A stretch of 64,000 bases of DNA, from the NCBI GenBank assembly GCA_964036275.1, contig OZ038434.1:22185879-22249878 (forward strand). Direction: 5' to 3'. The position numbers were made by a program, and so were the translations under genes. Origin of the DNA: Litoditis marina (Eukaryota; Nematoda; Chromadorea; Rhabditida; Rhabditidae). Positions 22,901 through 35,502 of this stretch are shown here, in pieces; position 1 is the stretch's first letter; each line of letters starts with the position of its first letter. The notes under the pieces are model-generated. The model saw nothing but the letters and a program-made list of their open reading frames with translations, made no database searches and was not told where the DNA came from.

Positions 22901-24605
22901 TGACGTGAATGGAGTTACGATTTTCGCCCTACGTGGGATTTAGTGTTCAAACTTGCTATTTTTGAACTCCTCTCATGTGTAGAAACTCAAAAATGTTCAT
23001 CTTATTAGCATAAGTTGAAACAGTCCTGAAATAATTGAGTGGCGGTGCTAACCAAAAACACCCCCAAATTGACGTGAATGGAGTTGCGATTTTCCCCCTA
23101 CGTGGGATTTAGTGTTCAAACTTGGTATTTTTGAACTCCTCTCATGTGTAGAAACTCAAAAATGTTCATCTTATTAGCATAAGTTGAAACAGTCCTGAAA
23201 TAATTGAGTGGCGGTGCTAACCAAAAACACCCCCAAGTTGACGTGAATGGAGTTGCGATTTTCGCCCTACGTTGGATTTAGTATTCAAACTTGGTATTTT
23301 TGAACTCCTCTCATGTGTAGAAACTTGAAAATGTTCATCTTATTTGCATAAGTTGAAACAGTCCCGAAATAATTGAGTGGCGGTGCTAACCAAAAACACC
23401 CCCAAGTTGACGTGAATGGAGTTGCGATTTTCGCCCTACGTGGGATTTAGTGTTCAAACTTGGTATTTTTGAACTTCTCTCATGTGTAGAAACTCAAAAA
23501 TGTTCATCTTATTAGCATAAGTTGAAACAGTCCCGAAATAATTGAGTGGCGGTGCTAACCAAAAACACCCCCAAATTGACGTGAATGGAGTTGCGATTTT
23601 TGCCCTACGTGAGATTTAGTGTTCAAACTTGGTATTTTTGAACTCCTCTCATGTGTATAAACTTAAAAATGTTCATCTTATTTGCATAAGTTGAAACAGT
23701 CCCGAAATAATTGAGTGGCCGTGCTAACCAAAAACACCCCCAAGTTGACGTGAATGGAGTTGCGATTTTTGCCCTACGTGAGATTTAGTATTCAAACTTG
23801 GTGTTTTTGAACTCCTCTCATGTGTAGAAACTTAAAAATGTTCATCTTATTTGTATAAGTTGAAACAGTCCCGAAATAATTGAGTGGCCGTGCTAACCAA
23901 AAACACCCCCAAGTTGACGTGAATGGAGTTGCGATTTTCGCCCTACGTGGGATTTAGTATTCAAACTTGGTATTTTTGAACTCCTCTCATGTGTAGAAAC
24001 TTAAAAATGTTCATCTTATTTGCATAAGTTGAAACAGTCCCGAAATAATTGAGTGGCGGTGCTAACCAAAAACACCCCCAAGTTGACGTGAATGGAGTTG
24101 CGATTTTCGCCCTACGTGAGATTTAGTATTCAAACTTGGTATTTTTGAACTCCTCTCATGTGTAGAAACTCAAAAATGTTCATCTTATTTGTATAAGTTG
24201 AAACAGTCCCGAAATAATTGAGTGGCCGTGCTAACCAAAAACACCCCCAAGTTGACGTGAATGGAGTTACGATTTTCGCCCTACGTGGGATTTAGTGTTC
24301 AAACTTGGTATTTTTGAACTTCTCTCATGTGTAGAAACTCAAAAATGTTCATCTTATTAGCATAAGTTGAAACAGTCCCGAAATAATTGAGTGGCGGTGC
24401 TAACCAAAAACACCCCCAAATTGACGTGAATGGAGTTGCGATTTTGCCCTACGTGAGATTTAGTGTTCAAACTTGGTATTTTTGAACTCCTCTCATGTGT
24501 AGAAACTTAAAAATGTTCATCTTATTTGCATAAGTTGAAACAGTCCCGAAATAATTGAGTGGCGGTGCTAACCAAAAACACCCCCAAGTTGACGTGAATG
24601 GAGTT

Positions 24606-26116
24606 GCGATTTTCGCCCTACGTGAGATTTAGTGTTCAAACTTGGTATTTTTGAACTCCTCTCATGTGTAGAAACTTAAAAATGTTCATCTTATTTGCAT
24701 AAGTTGAAACAGTCCCGAAATAATTGAGTGGCCGTGCTAACCAAAAACACCCCCAAGTTGACGTGAATGGAGTTGCGATTTTCGCCCTACGTGGGATTTA
24801 GTATTCAAACTTGGTATTTTTGAACTCCTCTCATGTGTAGAAACTTAAAAATGTTCATCTTATTTGCATAAGTTGAAACAGTCCCGAAATAATTGAGTGG
24901 CGGTGCTAACCAAAAACACCCCCAAGTTGACGTGAATGGAGTTGCGATTTTCGCCCTACGTGAGATTTAGTATTCAAACTTGGTATTTTTGAACTCCTCT
25001 CATGTGTAGAAACTCAAAAATGTTCATCTTATTTGTATAAGTTGAAACAGTCCCGAAATAATTGAGTGGCCGTGCTAACCAAAAACACCCCCAAGTTGAC
25101 GTGAATGGAGTTACGATTTTCGCCCTACGTGGGATTTAGTGTTCAAACTTGGTATTTTTGAACTTCTCTCATGTGTAGAAACTCAAAAATGTTCATCTTA
25201 TTAGCATAAGTTGAAACAGTCCCGAAATAATTGAGTGGCGGTGCTAACCAAAAACACCCCCAAATTGACGTGAATGGAGTTGCGATTTTTGCCCTACGTG
25301 AGATTTAGTGTTCAAACTTGGTATTTTTGAACTCCTCTCATGTGTAGAAACTTAAAAATGTTCATCTTATTTGCATAAGTTGAAACAGTCCCGAAATAAT
25401 TGAGTGGCGGTGCTAACCAAAAACACCCCCAAGTTGACGTGAATGGAGTTGCGATTTTCGCCCTACGTGAGATTTAGTGTTCAAACTTGGTATTTTTGAA
25501 CTCCTCTCATGTGTAGAAACTTAAAAATGTTCATCTTATTTGCATAAGTTGAAACAGTCCCGAAATAATTGAGTGGCGGTGCTAACCAAAAACACCCCCA
25601 AGTTGACGTGAATGGAGTTGCGATTTTCCCCCTACGTGGGATTTAGTGTTCAAACTTGGTATTTTTGAACTCCTCTCATGCGTAGAAACTTAAAAATGTT
25701 CATCTTATTAGCATAAGTTGAAACAGTCCCGAAATAATTGAGTGGCGGTGCTAACCAAAAACACCCCCAAATTCAAATTGACGTCAATGGAGTTGCGATT
25801 TTCGCCCTACGTGAGATTTAGTATTCAAACTTGGTATTTTTGAACTCCTCTCATGTGTAGAAACTTAAAAATTTTCATCTTATTTGCATAAGTTGAAACA
25901 GTCCCGAAATAATTGAGTGGCCGTGCTAACCAAAAACACCCCCAAGTTGACGTGAATGGAGTTGCGATTTTCGCCCTACGTGAGATTTGGTATTCAAACT
26001 TGGTATTTTTGAACTCCTCTCATGTGTAGAAACTTAAAAATGTTCATCTTATTTGTATAAGTTGAAACAGTCCCGAAATAATTGAGTGGCCGTGCTAACC
26101 AAAAACACCCCCAAGT
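24606..26116 (+). repeat. About 9-monomer block of satellite 2, copy 2
   Basis: Second copy of the 21390-22900 block. Differences include GAGATTTGGTATTC near 25980 and AAACTTAAAAATTTTC against AAATTTAAAAATTTTC. The monomers between the copies differ, so this is a higher-order duplication with later gain or loss of whole monomers. Confidence 0.68.
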
Positions 26117-29100
26117 TGACGTGAATGGAGTTGCGATTTTCGCCCTACGTGGGATTTAGTGTTCAAACTTGGTATTTTTGAACTTCTCTCATGTGTAGAA
26201 ACTCAAAAATGTTCATCTTATTAGCATAAGTTGAAACAGTCCCGAAATAATTGAGTGGCGGTGCTAACCAAAAACACCCCCAAATTGACGTGAATGGAGT
26301 TGCGATTTTTGCCCTACGTGAGATTTAGTGTTCAAACTTGGTATTTTTGAACTCCTCTCATGTGTAGAAACTCAAAAATGTTCATCTTATTAGCATAAGT
26401 TGAAACAGTCCTGAAATAATTGAGTGGCGGTGCTAACCAAAAACACCCCCAAATTGACGTCAGTGGAGTTGCGATTTTCGCCCTACGTGAGATTTAGTAT
26501 TCAAACTTGGTATTTTTGAACTCCTCTCATGTGTAGAAACTGAAAAATGTTCATCTTATTTGCATAAGTTGAAACAGTCCCGAAATAATTGAGTGGCCGT
26601 GCTAACCAAAAACACCCCCAAGTTGACGTGAATGGAGTTGCGATTTTCGCCCTACGTGAGATTTAGTATTCAAACTTGGTATTTTTGAACTCCTCTCATG
26701 TGTAGAAACTTAAAAATGTTCATCTTATTTGCATAAGTTGAAACAGTCCCGAAATAATTGAGTGGCCGTGCTAACCAAAAACACCCCCAAGTTGACGTGA
26801 ATGGAGTTGCGATTTTCGCCCTACGTGGGATTTAGTATTCAAACTTGGTATTTTTGAACTCCTCTCATGTGTAGAAACTTAAAAATGTTCATCTTATTTG
26901 CATAAGTTGAAACAGTCCCGAAATAATTGAGTGGCGGTGCTAACCAAAAACACCCCCAAGTTGACGTGAATGGAGTTTCGATTTTCGCCCTACGTGAGAT
27001 TTAGTATTCAAACTTGGTATTTTTGAACTCCTCTCATGTGTAGAAACTTAAAAATGTTCATCTTATTTGCATAAGTTGAAACAGTCCCGAAATAATTGAG
27101 TGGCCGTGCTAACCAAAAACACCCCCAAGTTGACGTGAATGGAGTTGCTATTTTCGCCCTACGTGAGATTTAGTATTCAAACTTGGTATTTTTGAACTCC
27201 TCTCATGTGTAGAAACTTAAAAATGTTCATCTTATTTGTATAAGTTGAAACAGTCCCGAAATAATTGAGTGGCCGTGCTAACCAAAAACACCCCCAAGTT
27301 GACGTGAATGGAGTTGCGATTTTCGCCCTACGTGGGATTTAGTGTTCAAACTTGGTATTTTTGAACTTCTCTCATGTGTAGAAACTCAAAAATGTTCATC
27401 TTATTAGCATAAGTTGAAACAGTCCCGAAATAATTGAGTGGCGGTGCTAACCAAAAACACCCCCAAGTTGACGTGAATGGAGTTGCGATTTTCCCCCTAC
27501 GTGGGATTTAGTGTTCAAACTTGGTATTTTTGAACTCCTCTCATGCGAAGAAACTTATAAATATTCATCTTATTAGCATAAGTTGAAACAGTCCCGAAAT
27601 AATTGAGTGGCGGTGCTAACCAAAAACACCCCCAAGTTGACGTGAATGGAGTTGCGATTTTCGCCCTACGTGAGATTTAGTGTTCAAACTTGGTATTTTT
27701 GAACTCCTCTCATGTGTAGAAACTTAAAAATGTTCATCTTATTAGCATAAGTTGAAACAGTCCCGAAATAATTGAGTGGCGGTGCTACCCAAAAACACCC
27801 CCAAGTTGACGTGAATGGAGTTGCGATTTTCGCCCTACGTGGGATTTAGTGTTCAAACTTGGTATTTTTGAACTCCTCTCATGTGGAGAAACTCAAAAAT
27901 GTTCATCTTATTTGCATAAGTTGAAACAGTCCCGAAATAATTGAGTGGCGGTGCTAACCAAAAACACCCCCAAATTGACGTGAATGGAGTTGCGATTTTT
28001 GCCCTACGTGAGATTTAGTGTTCAAACTTGGTATTTTTGAACTCCCCTCATGTGTAGAAACTCAAAAATGTTCATCTTACTAGCATAAGTTGAAACAGTC
28101 CCGAAATAATTGAGTGGCGGTGCTAACCAAAAACACCCCCAAGTTGACGTGAATGGAGTTGCGATTTTCGCCCTACGTGAGATTTAGTGTTCAAACTTGG
28201 TATTTTTGAACTCCTTTCATGTGTAGAAACTTCAAAATGTTCATCTTATTAGCATAAGTTGAAACAGTCCCGAAATAATTGAGTGGCGGTGCTAACCAAA
28301 AACACCCCCAAGTTGACGTGAATGGAGTTGCGATTTTCGCCCTACGTGGGATTTAGTGTTCAAACTTGGTCTTTTGAACTCCTCTCATGTGTAGAAACTC
28401 AAAAATGTTCATCTTATTTGCATAAGTTGAAACAGTCCCGAAATAATTGAGTGCGCTGCTAACCAAAAACACTCCCAAATTGACGTGAATGGAGTTGCGA
28501 TTTTTGCCCTACGTGAGATTTAGTGTTCAAACTTGGTATTTTTGAACTCCTCTCATGTGTAGAAACTAAAAAATGTTCATCTTATTAGCATAAGTTGCAA
28601 CAGTCCCGAAATAATTGAGTGGCGGTGCTAACCAAAAACACCCCCAAGTTGACGTGAATGGAGTTGCGATTTTCGCCCTACGTGGGATTTAGTGTTCAAA
28701 CTTGGTCTTTTGAACTCCTCTCATGTGTAGAAACTCAAAAATGTTCATCTTATTTGCATAAGTTGAAACAGTCCCGAAATAATTGAGTGCGCTGCTAACC
28801 AAAAACACTCCCAAATTGACGTGAATGGAGTTGCGATTTTTGCCCTACGTGAGATTTAGTGTTCAAACTTGGTATTTTTGAACTCCTCTCATGTGTAGAA
28901 ACTAAAAAATGTTCATCTTATTAGCATAAGTTGAAACAGTCCCGAAATAATTGAGTGGCGGTGCTAACCAAAAACACCCCCAAGTTGACGTGAATGGAGT
29001 TGCGATTTTCGCCCTACGTGGGATTTAGTGTTCAAACTTGGTATTTTTGAACTCCTCTCATGTGTAGAAACTAAAAAAATGTTCATCTTATTAGCATAAG

Positions 29101-31876
29101 TTGAAACAGTCGCGAAATAATTTGAGTGGCGGTGCTAACCAAAAACACCCCCAAGTTGACGTGAATGGAGTTGCGATTTTCGCCCTACGTGAGATTTAGT
29201 GTTCAAACTTGGCATTTTTGAACTCCTCTCATGTGTAGAAACTTAAAAATGTTCATCTTATTAGCATAAGTTGAAACAGTCCCGAAATAATTGAGTGGCG
29301 GTGCTAACCAAGAACACCCCCAAGTTGACGTGAATGGAGTTGCGATTTTCGCCCTACGTGAGATTTAGTGTTCAAACTTGGTATTTTTGAACTCCTCTCA
29401 TGTGTAGAAACTTAAAAATGTTCATCTTATTAGCATAAGTTGAAACAGTCCCGAAATAATTGAGTGGCGGTGCTAACCAAAAACACCCCCAAGTTGACGT
29501 GAATGGAGTTGCGATTTTCGCCCTACGTGGGATTTAGTGTTCAAACTTGGTCTTTTGAACTCCTCTCATGTGTAGAAACTCAAAAATGTTCATCTTATTT
29601 GCATAAGTTGAAACAGTCCCGAAATAATTGAGTGGCGGTGCTAACCAAAAACACCCCCAAGTTGACGTGAATGGAGTTGCGATTTTCGCCCTACGTGGGA
29701 TTTAGTGTTCAAACTTGGTATTTTTGAACTCCTCTCATGTGTAGAAACTAAAAAATGTTCATCTTATTAGCATAAGTTGAAACAGTCCCGAAATAATTGA
29801 GTGGCGGTGCTAACCAAAAACACCCCCAAGTTGACGTGAATGGAGTTGCGATTTTCCCCCTACGTGGGATTTAGTGTTCAAACTTGGTATTTTTGAACTC
29901 CTCTCATGTGTAGAAACTTAAAAATGTTCATCTTATTAGCAAAGGTTGAAACAGTCGCGAAATAATTGAGTGGCGGTGCTAACCAAAAACACCCCCAAGT
30001 TGACGTGAATGGAGTTGCGGTTTTCGCCCTACGTGAGATTTAGTGTTCAAACTTGGCATTTTTGAACTCCTCTCATGTGTAGAAACTTAAAAATGTTCAT
30101 CTTATTAGCATAAGTTGAAACAGTCCCGAAATAATTGAGTGGCGGTGCTAACCAAAAACACCCCCAAGTTGACGTGAATGGAGTTGCGATTTTCGCCCTA
30201 CGTGGGATTTAGTGTTCAAACTTGGTCTTTTGAACTCCTCTCATGTGTAGAAACTCAAAAATGTTCATCTTATTTGCATAAGTTGAAACAGTCCCGAAAT
30301 AATTGAGTGGCCGTGCTAACCAAAAACACCCCCAAGTTGACGTGAATGGAGTTGCGATTTTCGCCCTACGTGGGATTTAGTGTTCAAACTTGGTATTTTT
30401 GAACTCCTCTCATGTGTAGAAACTCAAAAATGTTCATCTTATTAGCATGAGTTGAAACAGTCCTGAAATAATTGAGTGGCGGTGCTAACCAAAAACACCC
30501 CCAAATTGACGTGAATGGAGTTGCGATTTTCGCCCTACGTGGGATTTAGTGTTCAAACTTGGTATTTTCTGAACTCCTCTCATGTGTAGAAACTCAAAAA
30601 TGTTCATCTTATTTGCATAAGTTGAAACAGTCCCGAAATAATTGAGTGGCGGTGCTAACCAAAAACACCCCGAAATTGACGTGAATGGAGTTGCGATTTT
30701 CGCCCTACGTGAGATTTAGTATTCAAACTTGGTATTTTTGAACTCCTCTTATGTGTAGAAACTTAAAAATGTTCATCTTATTTGCATAAGTGGAAACAGT
30801 CCCGAAATAATTGAGTGGCCGTGCTAACCAAAAACACCCCCAAGTTGACGTGAATGGCGTTGCGATTTTCGCCCTACGTGGGATTTAGTGTTCAAACTTG
30901 GTAATTTTGAACCCCTCTCATGTGTAGAAACTTAAAAATGTTCATCTTATTAGCATAAGTTGAAACAGTCCCGAAATAATTGAGTGGCGGTGCTAACCAA
31001 AAACACCCCCAAATTGACGTGAATGGAGTTGCGATTTTTGCCACACGTGAGATTTAGTGTTCAAACTTGGTATTTTTGAACTCCCCTCATGTGTAGAAAC
31101 TCAAAAATGTTCATCTTATTAGCATAAGTTGAAACAGTCCCGAAATAATTGAGTGGCGGTGCTAACCAAAAACACCCCCAAATTGACGTGAATGGAGTTG
31201 CGATTTTTGCCCTACGAGAGATTTAGTGTTCAAACTTGGTATTTTTGAACTCCTCTCATGTGTAGAAACTCAAAAATGTTCATCTTATTAGCATAAGTTG
31301 AAACAGTCCTGAAATAATTGAGTGGCGGTGCTAACCAAAAACACCCCCAAATTGACGTGAATGGAGTTGCGATTTTCGCCCTACGTGAGATTTAGTATTC
31401 AAACATTTGTATTTTTGAACTCCTCTCATGTGTAGAAACTTAAAAATGTGCATCTTATTAGCATAAGTTGAAACAGTCCCGAAATAATTGAGTGGCGGTG
31501 CTAACCAAAAACACCCCCAAGTTGACGTGAATGGAGTTGCGATTTTCGCCCTACGTGAGATTTAGTGTTCAAACTTGGTATTTTTGAACTCCTCTCATGT
31601 GTAGAAACTCGTAAATGTTCATCTTATTAGCATTAGTTGAAACAGTCCCGAAATAATTGAGTGGCGGTGCTAACCAAAAACACCCCCAAGTTGACGTGAA
31701 TGGAGTTGCGATTTTCGCCCTACGTGGGATTTAGTGTTCAAACTTGGTATTTTTGAACTTCTCTCATGTGTAGAAACTCAAAAATGTTCATCTTATTAGC
31801 ATAAGTTGAAACAGTCCCGAAATAATTGAGTGGCGGTGCTAACCAAAAACACCCCCAAGTTGACGTGAATGGAGTT

Positions 31877-31958
31877 GCGATTTTCGCCCTACGTGGGATT
31901 TAGTGTTCAAACTTGGTATTTTTGAACTCCTCTCATGTATAGAAACGTGAATGGAGTT
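31877..31958 (+). repeat. Truncated satellite 2 monomer (82 bp), copy 1
   Basis: The monomer runs normally to TGTATAGAAAC, then jumps to GTGAATGGAGTT, an internal loss of 87 bp (junction 31946/31947). This copy carries TGTATAG where the other four have TGTGTAG. The following monomers carry TGTTTATC and CCCTACGCGAG. Confidence 0.93.
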
Positions 31959-33986
31959 GCGATTTTCGCCCTACGTGAGATTTAGTGTTCAAACTTGGTA
32001 TTTTTGAACTCCTCTCATGTGTAGAAACTTAAAAATGTTTATCTTATTAGCATAAGTTGAAACAGTCCCAAAAAAATTGAGTGGCGGTGGTAACCAAAAA
32101 CACCCCCAAGTTGACGTGAATGGAGTTGCGATTTTCGCCCTACGCGAGATTTAGTGTTCAAACTTGGTATTTTTGAACTCCTCTCATGTGTAGAAACTTA
32201 AAAATATTCATCTTATTAGCATAAGTTGAAACAGTCCCGAAATAATTGAGTGGCGGTGCTAACCAAAAACACCCCCAAATTGACGTGAATGGAGTTGCGA
32301 TTTTTGCCCTACGTGAGATTTAGTGTTCAAACTTGGTATTTTTGAACTCCCCTCATGTGTAGAAACTCAAAAATGTTCATCTTATTAGCATAAGTTGAAA
32401 CAGTCCCGAAATAATTGAGTGGCGGTGCTAACCAAAAACACCCCCAAATTGACGTGAATGGAGTTGCGATTTTTGCCCTACGTGAGATTTAGTGTTCAAA
32501 CTTGGTATTTTTGAACTCCTCTCATGTGTAGAAACTCAAAAATGTTCATCTTATTAGCATAAGTTGAAACAGTCCTGAAATAATTGAGTGGCGGTGCTAA
32601 CCAAAAACACCCCCAAATTGACGTGAATGGAGTTGCGATTTTCGCCCTACGTGAGATTTAGTATTCAAACTTGGTATTTCTGAACTCCTCTCATGTGTAG
32701 AAACTTAAAAATGTTCATCTTATTTGCATAAGTTGAAACAGTCCCGAAATAATTGAGTGGCCGTGCTAACCAAAAACACCCCCAAGTTGACGTGAATGGA
32801 GTTGCGATTTTCGCCCTACGTGAGATTTACTATTCAAACTTGGTATTTTTGAACTCCTCTCATGTGTAGAAACTTAAAAATGTTCATCTTATTTGTATAA
32901 GTTGAAACAGTCCCGAAATAATTGAGTGGCGGTGCTAACCAAAAACACCCCCAAGTTGACGTGAATGGAGTTGCGATTTTCGCCCTACGTGAGATTTAGT
33001 ATTCAAACTTGGTATTTTTGAACTCCTCTCATGTGTAGAAACTTAAAAATGTTCATCTTATTTGTATAAGTTGAAACAGTCCCGAAATAATTGAGTGGCG
33101 GTGCTAACCAAAAACACCCCCAAGTTGACGTGAATGGAGTTGCGATTTTCGCCCTACGTGAGATTTAGTATTCAAACTTGGTATTTTTGAACTCCCCTCA
33201 TGTGTAGAAACTCAAAAATGTTCATCTTATTAGCATAAGTTGAAACAGTCCCGAAATAATTGAGTGGCGGTGCTAACCAAAAACACCCCCAAATTGACGT
33301 GAATGGAGTTGCGATTTTTGCCCTACGTGAGATTTAGTGTTCAAACTTGGTATTTTTGAACTCCTCTCATGTGTAGAAACTCAAAAATGTTCATCTTATT
33401 AGCATAAGTTGAAACAGTCCTGAAATAATTGAGTGGCGGTGCTAACCAAAAACACCCCCAAATTGACGTGAATGGAGTTGCGATTTTCGCCCTACGTGAG
33501 ATTTAGTATTCAAACTTGGTATTTTTGAACTCCTCTCATGTGTAGAAACTTAAAAATGTGCATCTTATTAGCATAAGTTGAAACAGTCCCGAAATAATTG
33601 AGTGGCGGTGCTAACCAAAAACACCCCCAAGTTGACGTGAATGGAGTTGCGATTTTCGCCCTACGTGAGATTTAGTGTTCAAACTTGGTATTTTTGAACT
33701 CCTCTCATGTGTAGAAACTCGTAAATGTTCATCTTATTAGCATAAGTTGAAACAGTCCCGAAATAATTGAGTGGCGGTGCTAACCAAAAACACCCCCAAT
33801 TTGACGTGAATGGAGTTGCGATTTTCGCCCTACGTGGGATTTAGTGTTCAAACTTGGTATTTTTGAACTTCTCTCATGTGTAGAAACTCAAAAATGTTCA
33901 TCTTATTAGCATAAGTTGAAACAGTCCCGAAATAATTGAGTGGCGGTGCTAACCAAAAACACCCCCAAGTTGACGTGAATGGAGTT

Positions 33987-34068
33987 GCGATTTTCGCCCT
34001 ACGTGGGATTTAGTGTTCAAACTTGGTATTTTTGAACTCCTCTCATGTGTAGAAACGTGAATGGAGTT
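33987..34068 (+). repeat. Truncated satellite 2 monomer (82 bp), copy 2
   Basis: Same deletion junction (34056/34057), 2,110 bp after copy 1, which is 82 plus twelve monomers. It is preceded by a CTCGTAAATG monomer and followed by TGTTTATC and CGCGAG monomers. Confidence 0.93.
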
Positions 34069-35490
34069 GCGATTTTCGCCCTACGTGAGATTTAGTGTTC
34101 AAACTTGGTATTTTTGAACTCCTCTCATGTGTAGAAACTTAAAAATGTTTATCTTATTAGCATAAGTTGAAACAGTCCCGAAATAATTGAGTGGCGGTGC
34201 TAACCAAAAACACCCCCAAGTTGACGTGAATGGAGTTGCGATTTTCGCCCTACGCGAGATTTAGTGTTCAAACTTGGTATTTTTGAACTCCTCTCATGTG
34301 TAGAAACTTAAAAATGTTCATCTTATTAGCATAAGTTGAAACAGTCCCGAAATAATTGAGTGGCGGTGCTAACCAAAAACACCCCCAAATTGACGTGAAT
34401 GGAGTTGCGATTTTTGCCCTACGTGAGATTTAGTGTTCAAACTTGGTATTTTTGAACTCCCCTCATGTGTAGAAACTCAAAAATGTTCATCTTATTAGCA
34501 TAAGTTGAAACAGTCCCGAAATAATTGAGTGGCGGTGCTAACCAAAAACACCCCCAAATTGACGTGAATGGAGTTGCGATTTTTGCCCTACGTGAGATTT
34601 AGTGTTCAAACTTGGTATTGTTGAACTCCTCTCATGTGTAGAAACTCAAAAATGTTCATCTTATTAGCATAAGTTGAAACAGTCCTGAAATAATTAAGTG
34701 GCGGTGCTAACCAAAAACACCCCCAAATTGACGTGAATGGAGTTGCGATTTTTGCCCTACGTGAGATTTAGTGTTCAAACTTGGTATTTTTGAACTCCTC
34801 TCATGTGTAGAAACTCAAAAATGTTCATCTTATTAGCATAAGTTGAAACAGTCCTGAAATAATTGAGTGGCGGTGCTAACCAAAAACACCCCCAAATTGA
34901 CGTGAATGGAGTTGCGATTTTCGCCCTACGTGAGATTTAGTATTCAAACTTGGTATTTTTGAACTCCTCTCATGTGTAGAAACTTAAAAATGTGCATCTT
35001 ATTAGCATAAGTTGAAACAGTCCCGAAATAATTGAGTGGCGGTGCTAACCAAAAACACCCCCAAGTTGACGTGAATGGAGTTGCGATTTTCGCCCTACGT
35101 GAGATTTAGTGTTCAAACTTGGTATTTTTGAACTCCTCTCATGTGTAGAAACTCGTAAATGTTCATCTTATTAGCATAAGTTGAAACAGTCCCGAAATAA
35201 TTGAGTGGCGGTGCTAACCAAAAACACCCCCAATTTGACGTGAATGGAGTTGCGATTTTCGCCCTACGTGGGATTTAGTGTTCAAACTTGGTATTTTTGA
35301 ACTTCTCTCATGTGTAGAAACTCAAAAATGTTCATCTTATTAGCATAAGTTGAAACAGTCCCGAAATAATTGAGTGGCGGTGCTAACCAAAAACACCCCC
35401 AAGTTGACGTGAATGGAGTTGCGATTTTCGCCCTACGTGGGATTTAGTGTTCAAACTTGGTATTTTTGAACTCCTCTCATGTGTAGAAAC
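34057..35490 (+). repeat. 1,434-bp higher-order repeat unit of satellite 2
   Basis: From one truncated-monomer junction to the next the distance is 1,434 bp, exactly eight full monomers plus one of 82 bp. Variants run in a fixed order: TGTTTATC, CGCGAG, CCCCTC, GGTATTGTTGAAC with AATTAAGTGG, TGTGCATC, CTCGTAAATG, CTTCTCTC, truncated monomer. The order partly repeats up to about 36160 and again at 37700-38960, and in part at 43850-44700. Confidence 0.85.
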
Positions 35491-35502
35491 GTGAATGGAG
35501 TT
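35421..35502 (+). repeat. Truncated satellite 2 monomer (82 bp), copy 3
   Basis: Junction at 35490/35491, 1,434 bp after copy 2, with the same flanking monomer variants. Confidence 0.93.
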
